The notes: generated by a model not told the origin, from the sequence alone. A stretch of 64,000 nt of DNA from Meandrina meandrites (GCA_963693305.1 OY855906.1:24119289-24183288); one strand, 5' to 3'; numbered from the stretch's first letter, positions 37,506 to 48,659 are shown. Program-made: numbers and translations.

Positions 37506-38270
37506 TACCACCGCCTTTGTAAATATCCAAAATGCAGATATAATTAATAAAATGAAACTTCCATCAATTAGTACATACATAATGATAACATGAACATAAC
37601 TGAATTCTTAAAATAGAACGAGAATGGAATGAATTCTTAAAATGGAACAATAACAGACTAGAAACTACATTAGTCGGGAACACTTGAGCCCAAAATGTGA
37701 AACCCACGGGCAGTTTTATCTGATTTATGGCAACAAAGCTATTTACTAATTCGAGTAAGTTTATATTTCGAAAATCATTGTTGCCAGACTCTTGCCAAGC
37801 TCAATTCTTTTATTAAGATGGTGTTTCGGGGCATTTCTTTATGACAACTTTTTCAACTTGAGATCAAACGCTCCCGATGGTATCACAGTGATATCACTCT
37901 ATGATATAACTTCAGTACACTGGTATAGTAATTTTAAGAAAACTTGACCACTGTTAATAGGTTTCCAATGGTTTAAACATGTTTTAGGGCCGTTGAATTT
38001 TTGAATTTATGCTCGTGACATTCTGGATCGATGTGTTATGCGATCGTTATTGGAGGCACTCCATCAAGGCAACGACAGGACGTCGACGCTTCAAGAACAC
38101 GGTGCCACCTGTGCGCAGAGATATTGAAGGAAGAGAGGTTCCCTCATAGGCGTGCGGGGAGAATTCTCGCAAGTCGCCCAAATTTTTACGAAACAGTCAA
38201 AAGACACGAGGGTCATACGATGCACTTATATTCGTCTACATATGAAGTGAAAATATTCTTACATATGAAT

Positions 38271-38544
38271 GGCCCGATTTATACTAGAGACGGATCATCC
38301 GTCTAGTATAAATACGGGACGAGTTATATGATAGGAACTATCAGATTTCTTACAGACGGATGATCAGTTCAGACGAATTATCCCCGGTAATTCGTCGATG
38401 AACACGAATTATCCAGATAGTTCGTCTGGACGGATGATCCGTCTGTTTGCCCGTATTTATACGCAGATCAATTATCAGACGAACTATCGTCCTTTGCCCA
38501 AGTTCGTCCCAGACGGATGATCCGTCTCTAGTATAAATCGGGGC
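38271..38544. mobile_element. MITE with repeated ACGGATGATCCGT palindromes
   Basis: The terminal inverted repeats are GGCCCGATTTATACTAGAGA and its near-inverse ending TAAATCGGGGC. Inside, the palindromic word GACGGATGATCCGTC and TATTTATACG words recur. Non-coding. It lies 32 bp from a hAT transposase remnant, but a link is not shown. Confidence 0.75.
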
Positions 38545-38576
38545 AATCTATCATATAAGCTGCCTCATAAAACATA

Positions 38577-38830
38577 TTAAAAAAAATAGCTGTCTTTGCC
38601 ATTTCGACGGCAAAAGATATCAACGACACGATCCATATCGTTGCTGACTACAGAGTTGGTATATGCCCTGTCGATGTTAATAAGTGCGATGTTACTAACA
38701 GGTTGTTGCCCCATGATGCTGCGGAGGTAACTTTTAAATCTGCGCAACGCACTGAATGATCGTTCTGTAGAACGTTATGTAGTAGGTGTCACTGCAAGGA
38801 TATGTGTACCACATTAGAAAACTCAAATAG
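38577..38830 (-). pseudogene. hAT transposase C-terminal dimerisation domain remnant
   Basis: The minus-strand frame ending at the TAA at 38577-38579 reads ERSFSALRRFKSYLRSIMG, then ..ALINIDRAY and D.VVDIF. This is the signature of the hAT dimerisation region near the transposase C-terminus. An in-frame stop lies just upstream (before RSTERSFSALRR), and the rest of the transposase is missing or in other frames up to about 39000. It is a dead copy. Confidence 0.75.
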
Positions 38831-39529
38831 TTTTTATTGTGCATTGTCTCCAGCATTTCTGAAACAGTCATGTAGCCTAATCCGTGAACACGACGAAAAC
38901 CCGCATACATTTTCTGCCCAGCTTCCAGAATCTCGCCGTCGATTTTGTAAAATTTACCAAACGCGGGAGAAGCTTTCTTTATAAGGTGTTTCACTCTGAC
39001 AGATATTTTCTATCTCTTTTAAAAAAAAGCATGGAAACTTCCTTAAAAGCTGGCTTTGCCCAAATTTCTCCTGCTGCCCAAAAATGGTGAGTTGCCCAAA
39101 ATTTGGGAGGCTTCATAGCTTGTATAGCTTCAGCATTGAAGGAGACGACAATTAACTTGTTATTAATCAAGAATTACATTCGCAATTCAAGTTGGCCTGT
39201 TATCACATGACGGCTTGATATGCATAGAAACAGTGTACAAACTGTCCGACATTCTCAGGATCATCTTTAAATTACGCTGTGAAAGAACTTCTGGATCAGT
39301 ATTAAACTTAAAATTGTACATAAAAGAAAATTCCTTATTTGCACAGTGACGTCATTATGAAGTACCCTAAAACACCATCTTAACATAAGAATTGAACTTG
39401 ACAGCAATGATTTTTAAAATCGGCGTGCTCAAATTAGAAAAAAGATCTATGCTGGCAAAAATCAGACAAAACTGCCTGTAGGTTTCACATTTTTGGCTCC
39501 TGTACCCCCGACTATTACTCGAGGCTATT

Positions 39530-39700
39530 GTTATCAAGGCCGTAGGTAGAATGTTCTGTAACGGGGGGCGGGGGAGGGGGCAATGAAGCAAGCGCCGGAG
39601 GCGCGAGCGTCTGGGGGATGCTCCTGGGGCATGCTCCCCAAGAAAAGTTTGAAATATAGAGGCTCGGAAATGCTATTTACAGCATTCTCCACGACATATT
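39530..39700 (+). repeat. Probable dispersed repeat with GCGCCGGAGGCGCGAGCG motif
   Basis: A G-rich run is followed by a short palindromic GCGCCGGAGGCGC word and GGGGGATGCTCCTGGGGCATG. The compact composition and word order suggest a dispersed element, but no second copy exists in this window to prove it. Confidence 0.3.
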
Positions 39701-40058
39701 GGGTCAAAAAATCAATGTCGATCAAGTGTAAAATTACAGGTATTTTTAGAGCTTGGGAATATATTCCGACTAAACATGAACCGCTAGTGAACATGTATCG
39801 CTATTTAACAAACCAGATTGGTCTATTTCGTGCGTATGTAAAACATGTCTCCAGTTGGATTTTCGCTCGTTTCGTTATTTATCAAACAATCGTAAATTTC
39901 AAATTAGTATAGTACCGAACAAAATAAAGTACTTACTTACCTCACTCAGAAATAAACGGCACGCAATGCATGCAGAAGCGATGACGTTTCACAAGGGGTC
40001 TTTAAGAATTTTCAGGAAATTTGACAGAAAATTTCAAAAAAGTTAATAAAAATAGCTG

Positions 40059-40668
40059 ACAACTTCTGTGTTGAATGATTGTTCGACAAAAGTTGCGTTA
40101 TGTTGCAGGGGGATATCTGATACTGACGACATATGATACAAGGTCAAACGCTGTCTTGAAATTGTTGAGCCCTTTTGTTTTAAAAAAAATTGAAGATTTC
40201 TGTTTACTAAATCTTATAAAACACATCAAATATAATTAGTCTCTTTCACTTATACTTAGAATTAGTCCTTTCTAACTGCCCGGGAGTATTTTGCTTTAAG
40301 TTCTACGCAGTGCTTTCTTGTTGAGTTAAACTTGATTTCTTTTCTACTGACGTTTATTCCTGAACAACTTCTGTGTTGAATGACTGTTTGACAAAAGCTG
40401 TGTTATCTTGTAGCGCGACATCCAATACTGACGACATACGATACAAGGTCAAACGCTGTCTTGAAAATGTTTAGCCCTTTTCTTTTAAAAAATGTAAAGA
40501 TTTCTGTTTACTAAATCTAATAAAACACATCAAATATAATTTGTGTCTTTCGTTTATACATAGAATCGGTCCTTTCTAACTGCCCGGGAGTATTTTGCGT
40601 TGAGTTCTACGCCGGGATTTCTTGTTGAGTTTTACTTGAAATTCTTTTCGACTGACGTTCATCCCTGA
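40059..40668 (+). repeat. Tandem duplication, unit 305 bp
   Basis: The copy at 40059-40363 is followed directly by a diverged copy at 40364-40668, both starting ACAACTTCTGTGTTGAATGA. Shared blocks include ACAAGGTCAAACGCTGTCTT and TCCTTTCTAACTGCCCGGGA. No coding potential found. Confidence 0.9.
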
Positions 40669-40956
40669 AGTTAGTTCCAAATTCTATTCGGTTCTAGAAA
40701 GATCGGTCGATTGCAGCAGACAACAGATCCCGTCCACTCGCACGACGACAAGAACAAGAACACAAACCATGCACCTAGTTCCCAATGCTCTTCGGTTCAA
40801 TTTAGGGAGTAATCGCGCTCACACCGTAACACCAAAAATGCCATAAATTCCATCGCTTTTCCGCTTTATAGCATTAACCGATGACGTCATTCTATGACGT
40901 CATCGCTTAAAAACGTAAGGAGGATCAGTCGCTTTACGTCAGTTGTTTCAGTTGAT

Positions 40957-42408
40957 AAATATAATCCGTCCCACGGGAATCAAGGGAATATAATCCGTCC
41001 CACGGGAATCAAGGGAATATAATCCGTCCCACAGCAATCAAGGGAATATAATCCGTCCCACAGCAATCAAGGGAATATAATCCCTCCCACAGGAATCAAG
41101 GGAATGTAATCCGTTTCTCAGAAATCAAGGGAATATAATCCATCCCACAACACGGCAATCAAGGGAATATAATCCGTCCCACAGGAATCAAGGGAATGTA
41201 ATCCGTTTCTCAGAAATCAAGGGAATATAATCCATCCCACAACACGGCAATCAAGGGAATATAATCCGTCCCACAGGAATCAAGGGAATGTAATCCGTTT
41301 CTCAGAAATCAAGGGAATATAATCCATCCCACAACACGGCAATCAAGGGAATATAATCCGTCCCACAGGAATCAAGGGAATATAATCCATCCCACAGGAA
41401 TCAAGGGAATATAATCCGTCCCACTGGAGTCAAGGGAATATATTCCATCCCACAGGAATCAAGGGAATATAATCCATCCCACACGAATCAAGGGAATATA
41501 ATCCATCCCACAGGAATCAAGGGAATATAATCCGTCCCACAGCAATCAAGAGAATATAATCCATCCCACAGGAATCAAGGGAATATAATCCGTCCCACGG
41601 GAATCAAGGGAATATAATCCGTCCCACAGGAATCAAGGGAATATAATCCGTCCCACAGCAATCAAGGGAATATAATCCGTCCCACAGGAATCAAGGGAAT
41701 GTAATCCATCCCACAGGAATCAAGGAAATGTAATCCATCCCACAGGAATCAAGGGAATATAATCCATCCCACAGGAATCAAGGGAATATAATCCATCCCA
41801 CTGGAGTCAAGGGAATATATTCCATCCCACAGCAATCAAGGGAATATAATCCATCCCACACGAATCAAGGGAATATAATCCATCCCACAGGAATCAAGGG
41901 AATATAATCCGTCCCACAGCAATCAAGAGAATATAATCCATCCCACAGGAATCAAGGGAATATAATCCGTCCCACAGGAATCAAGGAATGTAATCCGTCC
42001 CACAGGAATCAAGGGAATGTAATCCGTTTCTCAGGAATCAAGGGAATATCATCCATCCCACAGCAAACAAGGGAATATAATCCGTCCCACTGGAATCAAG
42101 GGAATATAATCCGTCCCACAGGAATCAAGGGAATGTAATCCGTCCCACAGGAATCAAGGGAATGTAATCCATCCCACAGGAATCAAGGGAATATGATCCA
42201 TCCCACAGGAATCAAGGGAATATAATCCGTCCCACTGGAGTAAAGGGAATATATTCCATCCCACAGCAATCAAGGGAATATAATCCGTCCCACAGGAATC
42301 AAGGGAATGTAATCCATCCCACAGGAATCGAGGGAATTTAATCCGTCCCACAGGAATCGAAATGTAATCCATCCCACAGCAATCAAGGGAATACAATCCG
42401 TCCCACAC
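40957..42408 (+). repeat. Minisatellite, 29-bp unit, about 49 copies
   Basis: The unit reads ATATAATCCGTCCCACAGG plus AATCAAGGGA, with CCGTCC/CCATCC and ATATAA/ATGTAA variants. A higher-order block of 92 bp containing GTAATCCGTTTCTCAG and an AACACGG insertion repeats three times, at 41106, 41198 and 41290. There are no unique spacers, so this is not a CRISPR array. Confidence 0.95.
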
Positions 42409-42789
42409 TGTCGATTGCCGCTGCAACCATATTGATTTAAAATGCCGAGCGAAATCTGGTGACAGTACCAAGCGACAAACCTGTCTGGAATTTGGTACTC
42501 TCTTCAGGTTTCGCTTGGTATATTTAATCAAGACGGCGGGTGTTCAAACTTGACAATCACACGGAGAAAATACGGGACTGTAAACGTTCTTTTGCCTTTG
42601 AATCGCTTTCCTTTTGTTTGCTGTTTTATCAAGACGAACGAATAGATTGTGACAAGTTGCAAAGGTAGACCATCACAGTGAAGTTCAAATTATCCACACT
42701 CCAGAAAGTGAAGAAGTTAAAAATTTCAAAATTGGGGTGGGGGACTGCCCCCTTGCCCTCCACTAGCTACGACCCTGGTTATCGTTACT

Positions 42790-43062
42790 GTTTGAATACA
42801 ATAGTGAGTATTTTTTTTATCTAAGTTTGTTTTCCGCTGTAGCTGGTAATAGTTGGATATTCCTTTTTATTACGTTTACATTTTTTTCACTGTCTCCACT
42901 TAGGTTGTAATTCTCATTGCTAAACTGTAACCTTTCAGCTTTCGCTTACATCTCGGTGTTGAATTGATGTAAATAAAAAACTCGATCGCTGGCGGCTCCT
43001 GGCTCCACAAACTGTTGTGTTGTTTGCGTCTTTACTTATAATCGAAATGTTTTCTATCCAGC
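42790..43062 (+). mobile_element. LTR-like repeat, copy 2
   Basis: Shares with 2467-2925 the order TTTTTT-rich start, CCGCTGTAG..GGTAATAG, TACGTTTACATT, TGTAAATAAA and the edge CTGGCGGCTCC..CTCCACAAACTGTTGTG. The shared 3' part is the best conserved. The 5' part here is shorter. Confidence 0.45.
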
Positions 43063-43566
43063 TTTGCGTCAAAACAGGATAAATTCGTCGACACCACAAT
43101 CTAGCTAGTAAATTATCTTTTTATTGAGCTTATCCAACCTGTAAACAATTTTTGAATAAAAATACGTTATAAACTCTCCAAATTAAAGATATGGGCAATT
43201 ATAATATGAACCATAAACATAACTTCTTATAGGTTTGAACATAAAATGTTCGGCTAGAAGTTGGAGCTCGCACATGATATTAAACAACGCAATGACATTT
43301 AAACTTCCTTGGACTTCCATTTATGAACGCCATTAAATATTACTTACAGCTTCTTGAAAACAAGCCTCCATAAATTTAAAAAACTAGTATATTTTTATAC
43401 TCCCCTAGGACTATTACAAAGTTATAAAAATATTGTGCTCCCAATGATATTTAAAAAGAACTAATATCGTGACTCCATGACGTTGTTGTGGACGGGCGGG
43501 GTGGGGGTTGAATGCTTCGGTCAAAATCCAGTCGTGCTTTGTATTATTCGGTCAATGACCCGCATG

Positions 43567-44828
43567 TTAATATTCCGCGTCCGCTGATTCACCGGATTCT
43601 CCGGATTCGCCAGATTCTCCTGATTCGCCAGACTCGCCGGATTCGCCAGACTCTCCGGATTCGCCGGATTCTCCAGATTCTCCGGATTCTCCAGATTCTC
43701 CGGATTCTCCGGATTCTCCAGATTCTCCAGATTCTTCGGATTCTCCGGATTCTCCCGACTCCTCGGAATCAACAAGGCTTCGTTTTCTTAATTCGACTCC
43801 GTCACCTGACTCTTGAAAGTCTCCAGATTCGCCGGATTCATCCATCTCTTCGGAATCAAATAAGCTTCTTCGTCTTATTTCTTGACCTTCTCCAGATTCC
43901 CCGGATTCGCCCGATTCTTCTGAGTCGCCAGACTCACTGTAATCATTAGAGTCCGCGGACTCTCCAGATTCTTCAGAAAGTTCTGTTTCTTGGAGGGAGT
44001 TTGAATCATCTACAATGTCTAAAGAGTATACGAATAAATTATTCCAGTAAATGAATAAAATGAATGTTATGGCTCGTTCTCAAAGTTTTGACATGATTTT
44101 TCGTATCGTTTTGTGTTATGCAAAAATAACCTTCAAATCGAAAGAATCCCATTCTCTTGAAAACAATACTAGTATTTTTGTACTGTAGATAGATATAATC
44201 AAAGTGAGGTTATAATAAACAAGGAACAAGGATAGCTTGGACTAGGTAAGATTGGAATGGAACAATGAACGTGAAAAATTTACGTCGTAATTTTCTCGAA
44301 AGGTAGTTATTACTAACGACATAAGCACAAGCATTAAATAGTGAGGAGACGAGCACAAGCGTAACAGCCGAACACACTCGTTCTTCGCGTATTGATTCCT
44401 AATAAGGTAACATGAGAGAAATAAGCCCCTTTCGTTCTTCATGAGCTCGCGTGTTTATACTCATGTTTATGAAAGTGATAAATGATCATCGCAGTGAATT
44501 TCCAATTTAAGCAGTTGGAATAAAGAAGCTTGAAAAAAAATTCAGGACTTCAATGGGATGTTCATGTTGCGACTCTCGTCACTTTTTTATGCTTGTGACT
44601 GTGGTTACGTTTATGTTGCTAGTAAAATCTTTCACTGGAAATAAATTGTTGTCTTCTGTCTGATAAGGAAAACATTTCTCTTCATTGAACGGATGTCAGT
44701 ATATCGTGCACTGTAACTGCAGCGTACTGAATTGACTTATCATTCTACTTACCACGAGGCCTTGACAAACAACAGTGTAGAGAAGAAACGAATATACAGA
44801 AAAGAAGCAGGAGATGGTAGATCTTCAT
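43567..44828 (-). CDS. Secreted Ser-Gly-Glu repeat acidic proprotein, candidate skeletal matrix protein
   Basis: Exon 1 (44828-44753) encodes MKIYHLLLLFCIFVSSLHCC plus LSRPR, a clear signal peptide. Exon 2 (44018-43567) encodes the rest to a TAA. The splice is G|GTAAGT to TTTAG|AC, phase 1, intron 734 bp, total 175 residues. The mature part is dominated by Ser, Gly and Glu. An N-terminal acidic region leads to EIRRRSLFDSEE, then a short acidic spacer, then ELRKRSLVDSEE, then an almost perfect (ESG)n run of about 17 units ending SADAEY. RRRS and RKRS look like proprotein-convertase sites in a duplicated cassette. Every Ser in the run is in an S-G-E context, the S-x-E consensus for Fam20C-type secretory kinases. 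I do not recognise a named family. Calcium binding or skeletal matrix function is inferred from composition and from the neighbouring galaxin and Asp-rich genes. A is at -3 of the ATG. Confidence 0.85.
44459..44567 (-). mobile_element. Headless copy of the tRNA-derived SINE
   Basis: Matches the body of the element at 5895-5995 (GAATTTCCAATTTAAGCA.TTGGAAT, GAAGC.TGAAAAAAA), but the tRNA-like part is lost after the first few bases. Confidence 0.7.
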
Positions 44829-44921
44829 ATTGCTTTTCTGTTTCTAATGACTGAAAGAATGATAATTGTTGGTCAGAACCAATGTGCTATTTTTCACGAA
44901 TCATTGCGATACTTACCCATC

Positions 44922-45012
44922 TACCTACCTACCTACCTACCTACCTACCTACCTACCTACCTACCTACCTACCTACCTACCTACCTACCTACCTACCTAC
45001 CTTCCTACCTGC
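44922..45012 (+). repeat. (TACC)n microsatellite
   Basis: About 20 tandem TACC units degrade into TGCC-rich sequence up to about 45115. It begins about 95 bp upstream of the start codon of the SGE protein gene on the minus strand, that is, in its promoter or 5' UTR. The resulting Tyr-Leu-Pro-Thr frames are not genes. Confidence 0.95.
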
Positions 45013-45513
45013 CTGCCTGTCTGCCTTGCTGCTTTGCCGCCTTGCCGCCTTGCTGCCTTGCTGCCTTGCTGCCTGCCTGTCTGCCTACCTACCTACCCGC
45101 CCGCCCTCCTAGCTGCCAAACAACCTATTTATTTATCAAACTACCAACCCGCACTGTACCTACCTGCCTTCCAAGTAAGACCTACATGCACCCATTCTAC
45201 TATCTTTCGTATATCTCACCTGTGTACAGTTAGTGGCCCAAACCTTATGCGCGCAGTTCATCGTTGTGTTTTTTTGTTCGTGACTAGACCCGTGCGTCCG
45301 CTTAGCCAACATTCTTTTGTTCATTCGATTTGCATTTGTGCACAGTGCGAAGCCAAACGCTTTTTCATAGTGGGTATTTACCATTTGGTGGAATGGACTG
45401 ACGGTAAGTATTTCTCCAAAAGTAGCGAACCAACCAATGGACAATTGCCATTCCATTTGCTTTCTAACCGAAGTTTCCGGCATTTTGGTCAAATGGTAAG
45501 CACCCAGTGTGAT

Positions 45514-45585
45514 AGCCTATGTACATCCGTCTTATCCCCTAGAAAATCGATTTTTTAGGGGAGAAGACGGAAGTGCACAGGCTAC
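45514..45585. repeat. Near-perfect 72-bp palindrome
   Basis: TAGCCTATGTACATCCGTCT pairs with AGACGGAAGTGCACAGGCTA, continuing to a centre AAAATCGATTTT. It could extrude a hairpin of over 30 bp with few mismatches. Confidence 0.85.
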
Positions 45586-48351
45586 GAGTGTGAACACTCG
45601 CCGGCTATCCCTACAATAAAGATGGCAGTTACAACCACTAACTGGGGACACCTAGTTAAAGTTCTAAAACATGATTTGGTGAAAATCCAAAAAACCGGAG
45701 TCGCTAGCGGAGTCATAATTTGGTTGACAGAGTTGGAAGCAGAAGCGGAAGAACAAACCAATAACAATGTTACTTCTCATGACCTCCGAGTGCTTTATTT
45801 CTTCTTGCGACTCCCACAATCTACTTTTCACTAGATCATAAGCGACCGAGTCATAAGCGGAATTACGAGCCCGTCGGTTTGATTTTTACTAGATCATGCT
45901 CCGTCGCTAGTGAAAGCTCGCCTTAATGTATTTGATCTTAAACGTATTGCTCATTAGAGCATCAAAAAAAAAACACAAAGCGCCGTTCATAGCGATGGAA
46001 GGAGATAACCTCCACTAGAACTCCTACATAACTGGCATTGCGAAAGAACGAAATTGATGACTTTACAGATTCATGGAATCAGTGAATATTCACAGGATAA
46101 ATCTTGACGCTTCATTTTAAATCAAACGACAAGGAGAAAGCAGATGAACTAAAACCATTCATAATTAATGCATGAGAAGTGCAACCGGCCAATAAGCAAA
46201 ACTGACCAAACACTTGTGCCGGATCAATTAAAAAGGTCCGCGAGGATGATCATTTTTCTTATCAGGAAAGAAAAACTAAACGCTTCATTTAAAAGCTCTA
46301 ACACAAGATACAGTGAACACAAGGCGAGTCGCCGGGGTGGGCGTAGTCACGGAGGGTACCTGCTTAGTCAGCAGGCACAACCCGTCAATAGAGCAAGTCG
46401 TGCTTCATTGAGTTCATCGCCCTAGCTGGCTATGATGGATACGCATCGGTCGTATCCGTCCTCGTGTACCTCAGTAAGGAAATTGTGTAGTAAGAACGTA
46501 TTAAGAACATGAGCAAGCTCTTTCAGCTTTGTTTATAGGATAGCCTCCCTCCTAATTAAATAAAAGATAACTTGTCTACAGGTTATCAGCTGGCAAATCT
46601 GATTCTCATATAGTTCGATAAAGTGACTCCGCGGTTGAAATGGGAACATTTTAAAAATGATTTTTAAGATGTTTCTTTGAGATAAATGGGTTCAATAAAC
46701 GAATTCATTTGCAAACGATCTTCCGAAAATCCCCTTGAAGCAAGCTAACATTTGAACAAAATGAAAACATGTTCCTATCTCCACATAGTCGTCTTCTTTA
46801 CAAAAGAAACATTATTTTCCGACAGTCGATTTATGATCTTTATCTTGATACATTTCAAATCCGAAATGTATACCAATGTCATATATTAATAAATTGAGGC
46901 GCTACAAATCAACTCTTTCTTAACACCAAAATATGTTTCGAACAACGAATGCATCTCAAATCATGTGAATCTTTCGTGGCGTATATTTTTAATTACTACC
47001 AATATAAACACGACAAGATTCCTCGTTATCAGTTAAAAATTCTGTTATGATAACTAAAACTGTTTTTAACTTACCTCGTTGCTCTTTCTTTGCTAAACAG
47101 TGTCCTGCTGTTTAAGATGAATAAACAAAAATGAAAAATATAGATATTTATTAAATATATTCAAAGCTTAACCAATCAGGGACAATCTACGTGTCTGCAA
47201 TCCGCACGCACACACCACGTGATTTAGGCAAAGAAGTTGGTATCAGAAGATATAAATACGCCTCGGATCAGATACTCGTGGAGCAAAAAGAATTGCACGG
47301 CCATAAACAGCCAATACATGTAAGAAAAACTAGAATGGAAGCAAATATTGTTTGGAAAATGGTTTGTTGTGGTATATTGCTATCTAAACGAAAACTTGAA
47401 TTTACTGAACACAATAAATTAATAACGGGGGTGAAAAGTACCTGACCAGTCTAGCGGGTGACTAGCGCCTTTAGGAGAAGCTAACGGTTAAAGGGAGGGA
47501 GGAGAGGGTGAATATAGATCCCACCCCTCTCATATAGAAAATATTTCTTTAAATCGAAGGTTGTACTGCTTTTTTTGTTAAGAAATTATACTTCATATTC
47601 GATAACCTTAGTCTTATTTATAACTGATAGAACTCCAGTTGTGGGATCATCAATTCATAAGAATAAGTTTCTACCGTAATGTTAAAAAAACGCGCCGCAG
47701 TGAAGATATTTTTCCTCGCTTCCCAAGTGCAATCGCCCCATCTTTGTATGACAAAGCAAAGCACGTCTTATACTTTTTTATTTGTAGAATATTCTGAACG
47801 TCCTCTCACACTTAATTTTCTCTGTACCGTAACAGTTGAAAAGTGAAACACTTTGTTAAGACCAACCTGTTAATTCAGCCACCTCGTTATTACGGACAAT
47901 GAACAAAAGCTCAGTCAGTCCTTTAATATGGCCAAGATTATCGTGGCCCGTTGGTAGCCGGATGGGTTCCACTGTACTCTTATTTTTTTAACTTTTTGCG
48001 CGCAGACTGAGGAAAACATGTGGATGCCCTCAACGATCACCATACAGGTCAGTATGCGTCATGGCCTATTGGTCATGACGTCGTAATCAAAGCACGATGG
48101 GTGCTAAAAAAAGCAGGAGACCGTAGCAAACATGACGAGCTGTGTTCAGTTCATGACACAATTTCCCTTTCATTTGGCCAAATATCCATTCACCTTTTAA
48201 TAACTTGTCCATTACAATATAAACACGTAACTCGGGGACAAGGACAGGGTTTCATAAACGATAACAGCATAACAACAGAAACTATCAAACAAATTGCGAA
48301 AAGCCACTGCTGAAAAATCACAGGCGCAGTTTATTGTTATAAATTTCTCTT
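45586..48351. other. Intergenic, no gene recognised
   Basis: Short frames only. 45830-45905 holds ACTAGATCAT words in repeated order. 47066-47100 on the minus strand has AACAG| and |GTAAGT edges around a 34-nt segment and could be a noncoding exon, but nothing else supports it. Confidence 0.4.
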
Positions 48352-48650
48352 ATGGAGGCTCACAAAGGTTTCCAGCACTTTCCACTTTCCAGCTCAAACT
48401 ACCTCCCGTCCACCCTCGACTGGGAGAGGCTATTTCTTCGACGAAAGAAACGGAAAGCGATGACGATCTTTAAAACCATGAATGGACTTTCCCCGGACTA
48501 TCTTCAAAGTCTTTTCTCTCAGCATCACTCTGTTTATAACTTGAGACTCTGACTCTTACAGTGGGGCTATGTTATGGAATAACTTGCCCAAATGCCTAAA
48601 AAATGCTGTATCTGTTAATAATATTAGTAAATTATTAAGGAGGTAGCTGA
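48352..48650 (+). pseudogene. LINE 3' end, reverse transcriptase C-terminus
   Basis: The frame at 48352 gives STLDWERLFLRRKKRKAMTI and MNGLSPDYLQSLF, typical of the C-terminal end of CR1/L2-type RTs. A frameshift follows near 48550, after which another frame reads DSYSGAMLWNNLPKCLKNA and ends at a stop (LLRR then TAG at about 48648). A short 3' tail with AATAAA near 48757 follows. The element is 5'-truncated and inactive. Confidence 0.75.
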
Positions 48651-48659
48651 TATATCGGA

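Noticed and set aside
38031..38306. 91-codon plus-strand frame with a CHLC motif
   Set aside because: It runs into a MITE at its end and matches no domain that I can name. It may be part of a decayed transposon.
40957..42408. Regularly spaced 29-bp repeats that could suggest a CRISPR array
   Set aside because: No unique spacers, strong unit variation and a eukaryotic setting. It is a minisatellite.
43512..43949. Plus-strand frame of 145 codons rich in Arg, Ile and Leu
   Set aside because: Antisense to the (SGE)n repeat exon.
45350..45412. Possible plus-strand exon between GTGCACAG and GTAAGT
   Set aside because: It lies in sequence with inverted-repeat character (TGGAATGG / CCATTCCA) and has no recognisable protein or partner exon.
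44814..45558. Frames rich in Tyr-Leu-Pro-Thr, up to 230 codons
   Set aside because: They are produced by the (TACC)n microsatellite and its degraded edge.
47066..47100. 34-nt minus-strand segment with consensus acceptor and donor, possibly a 5' noncoding exon of the SGE gene
   Set aside because: Splice-site words alone are too common. No transcript or second piece of evidence is available.
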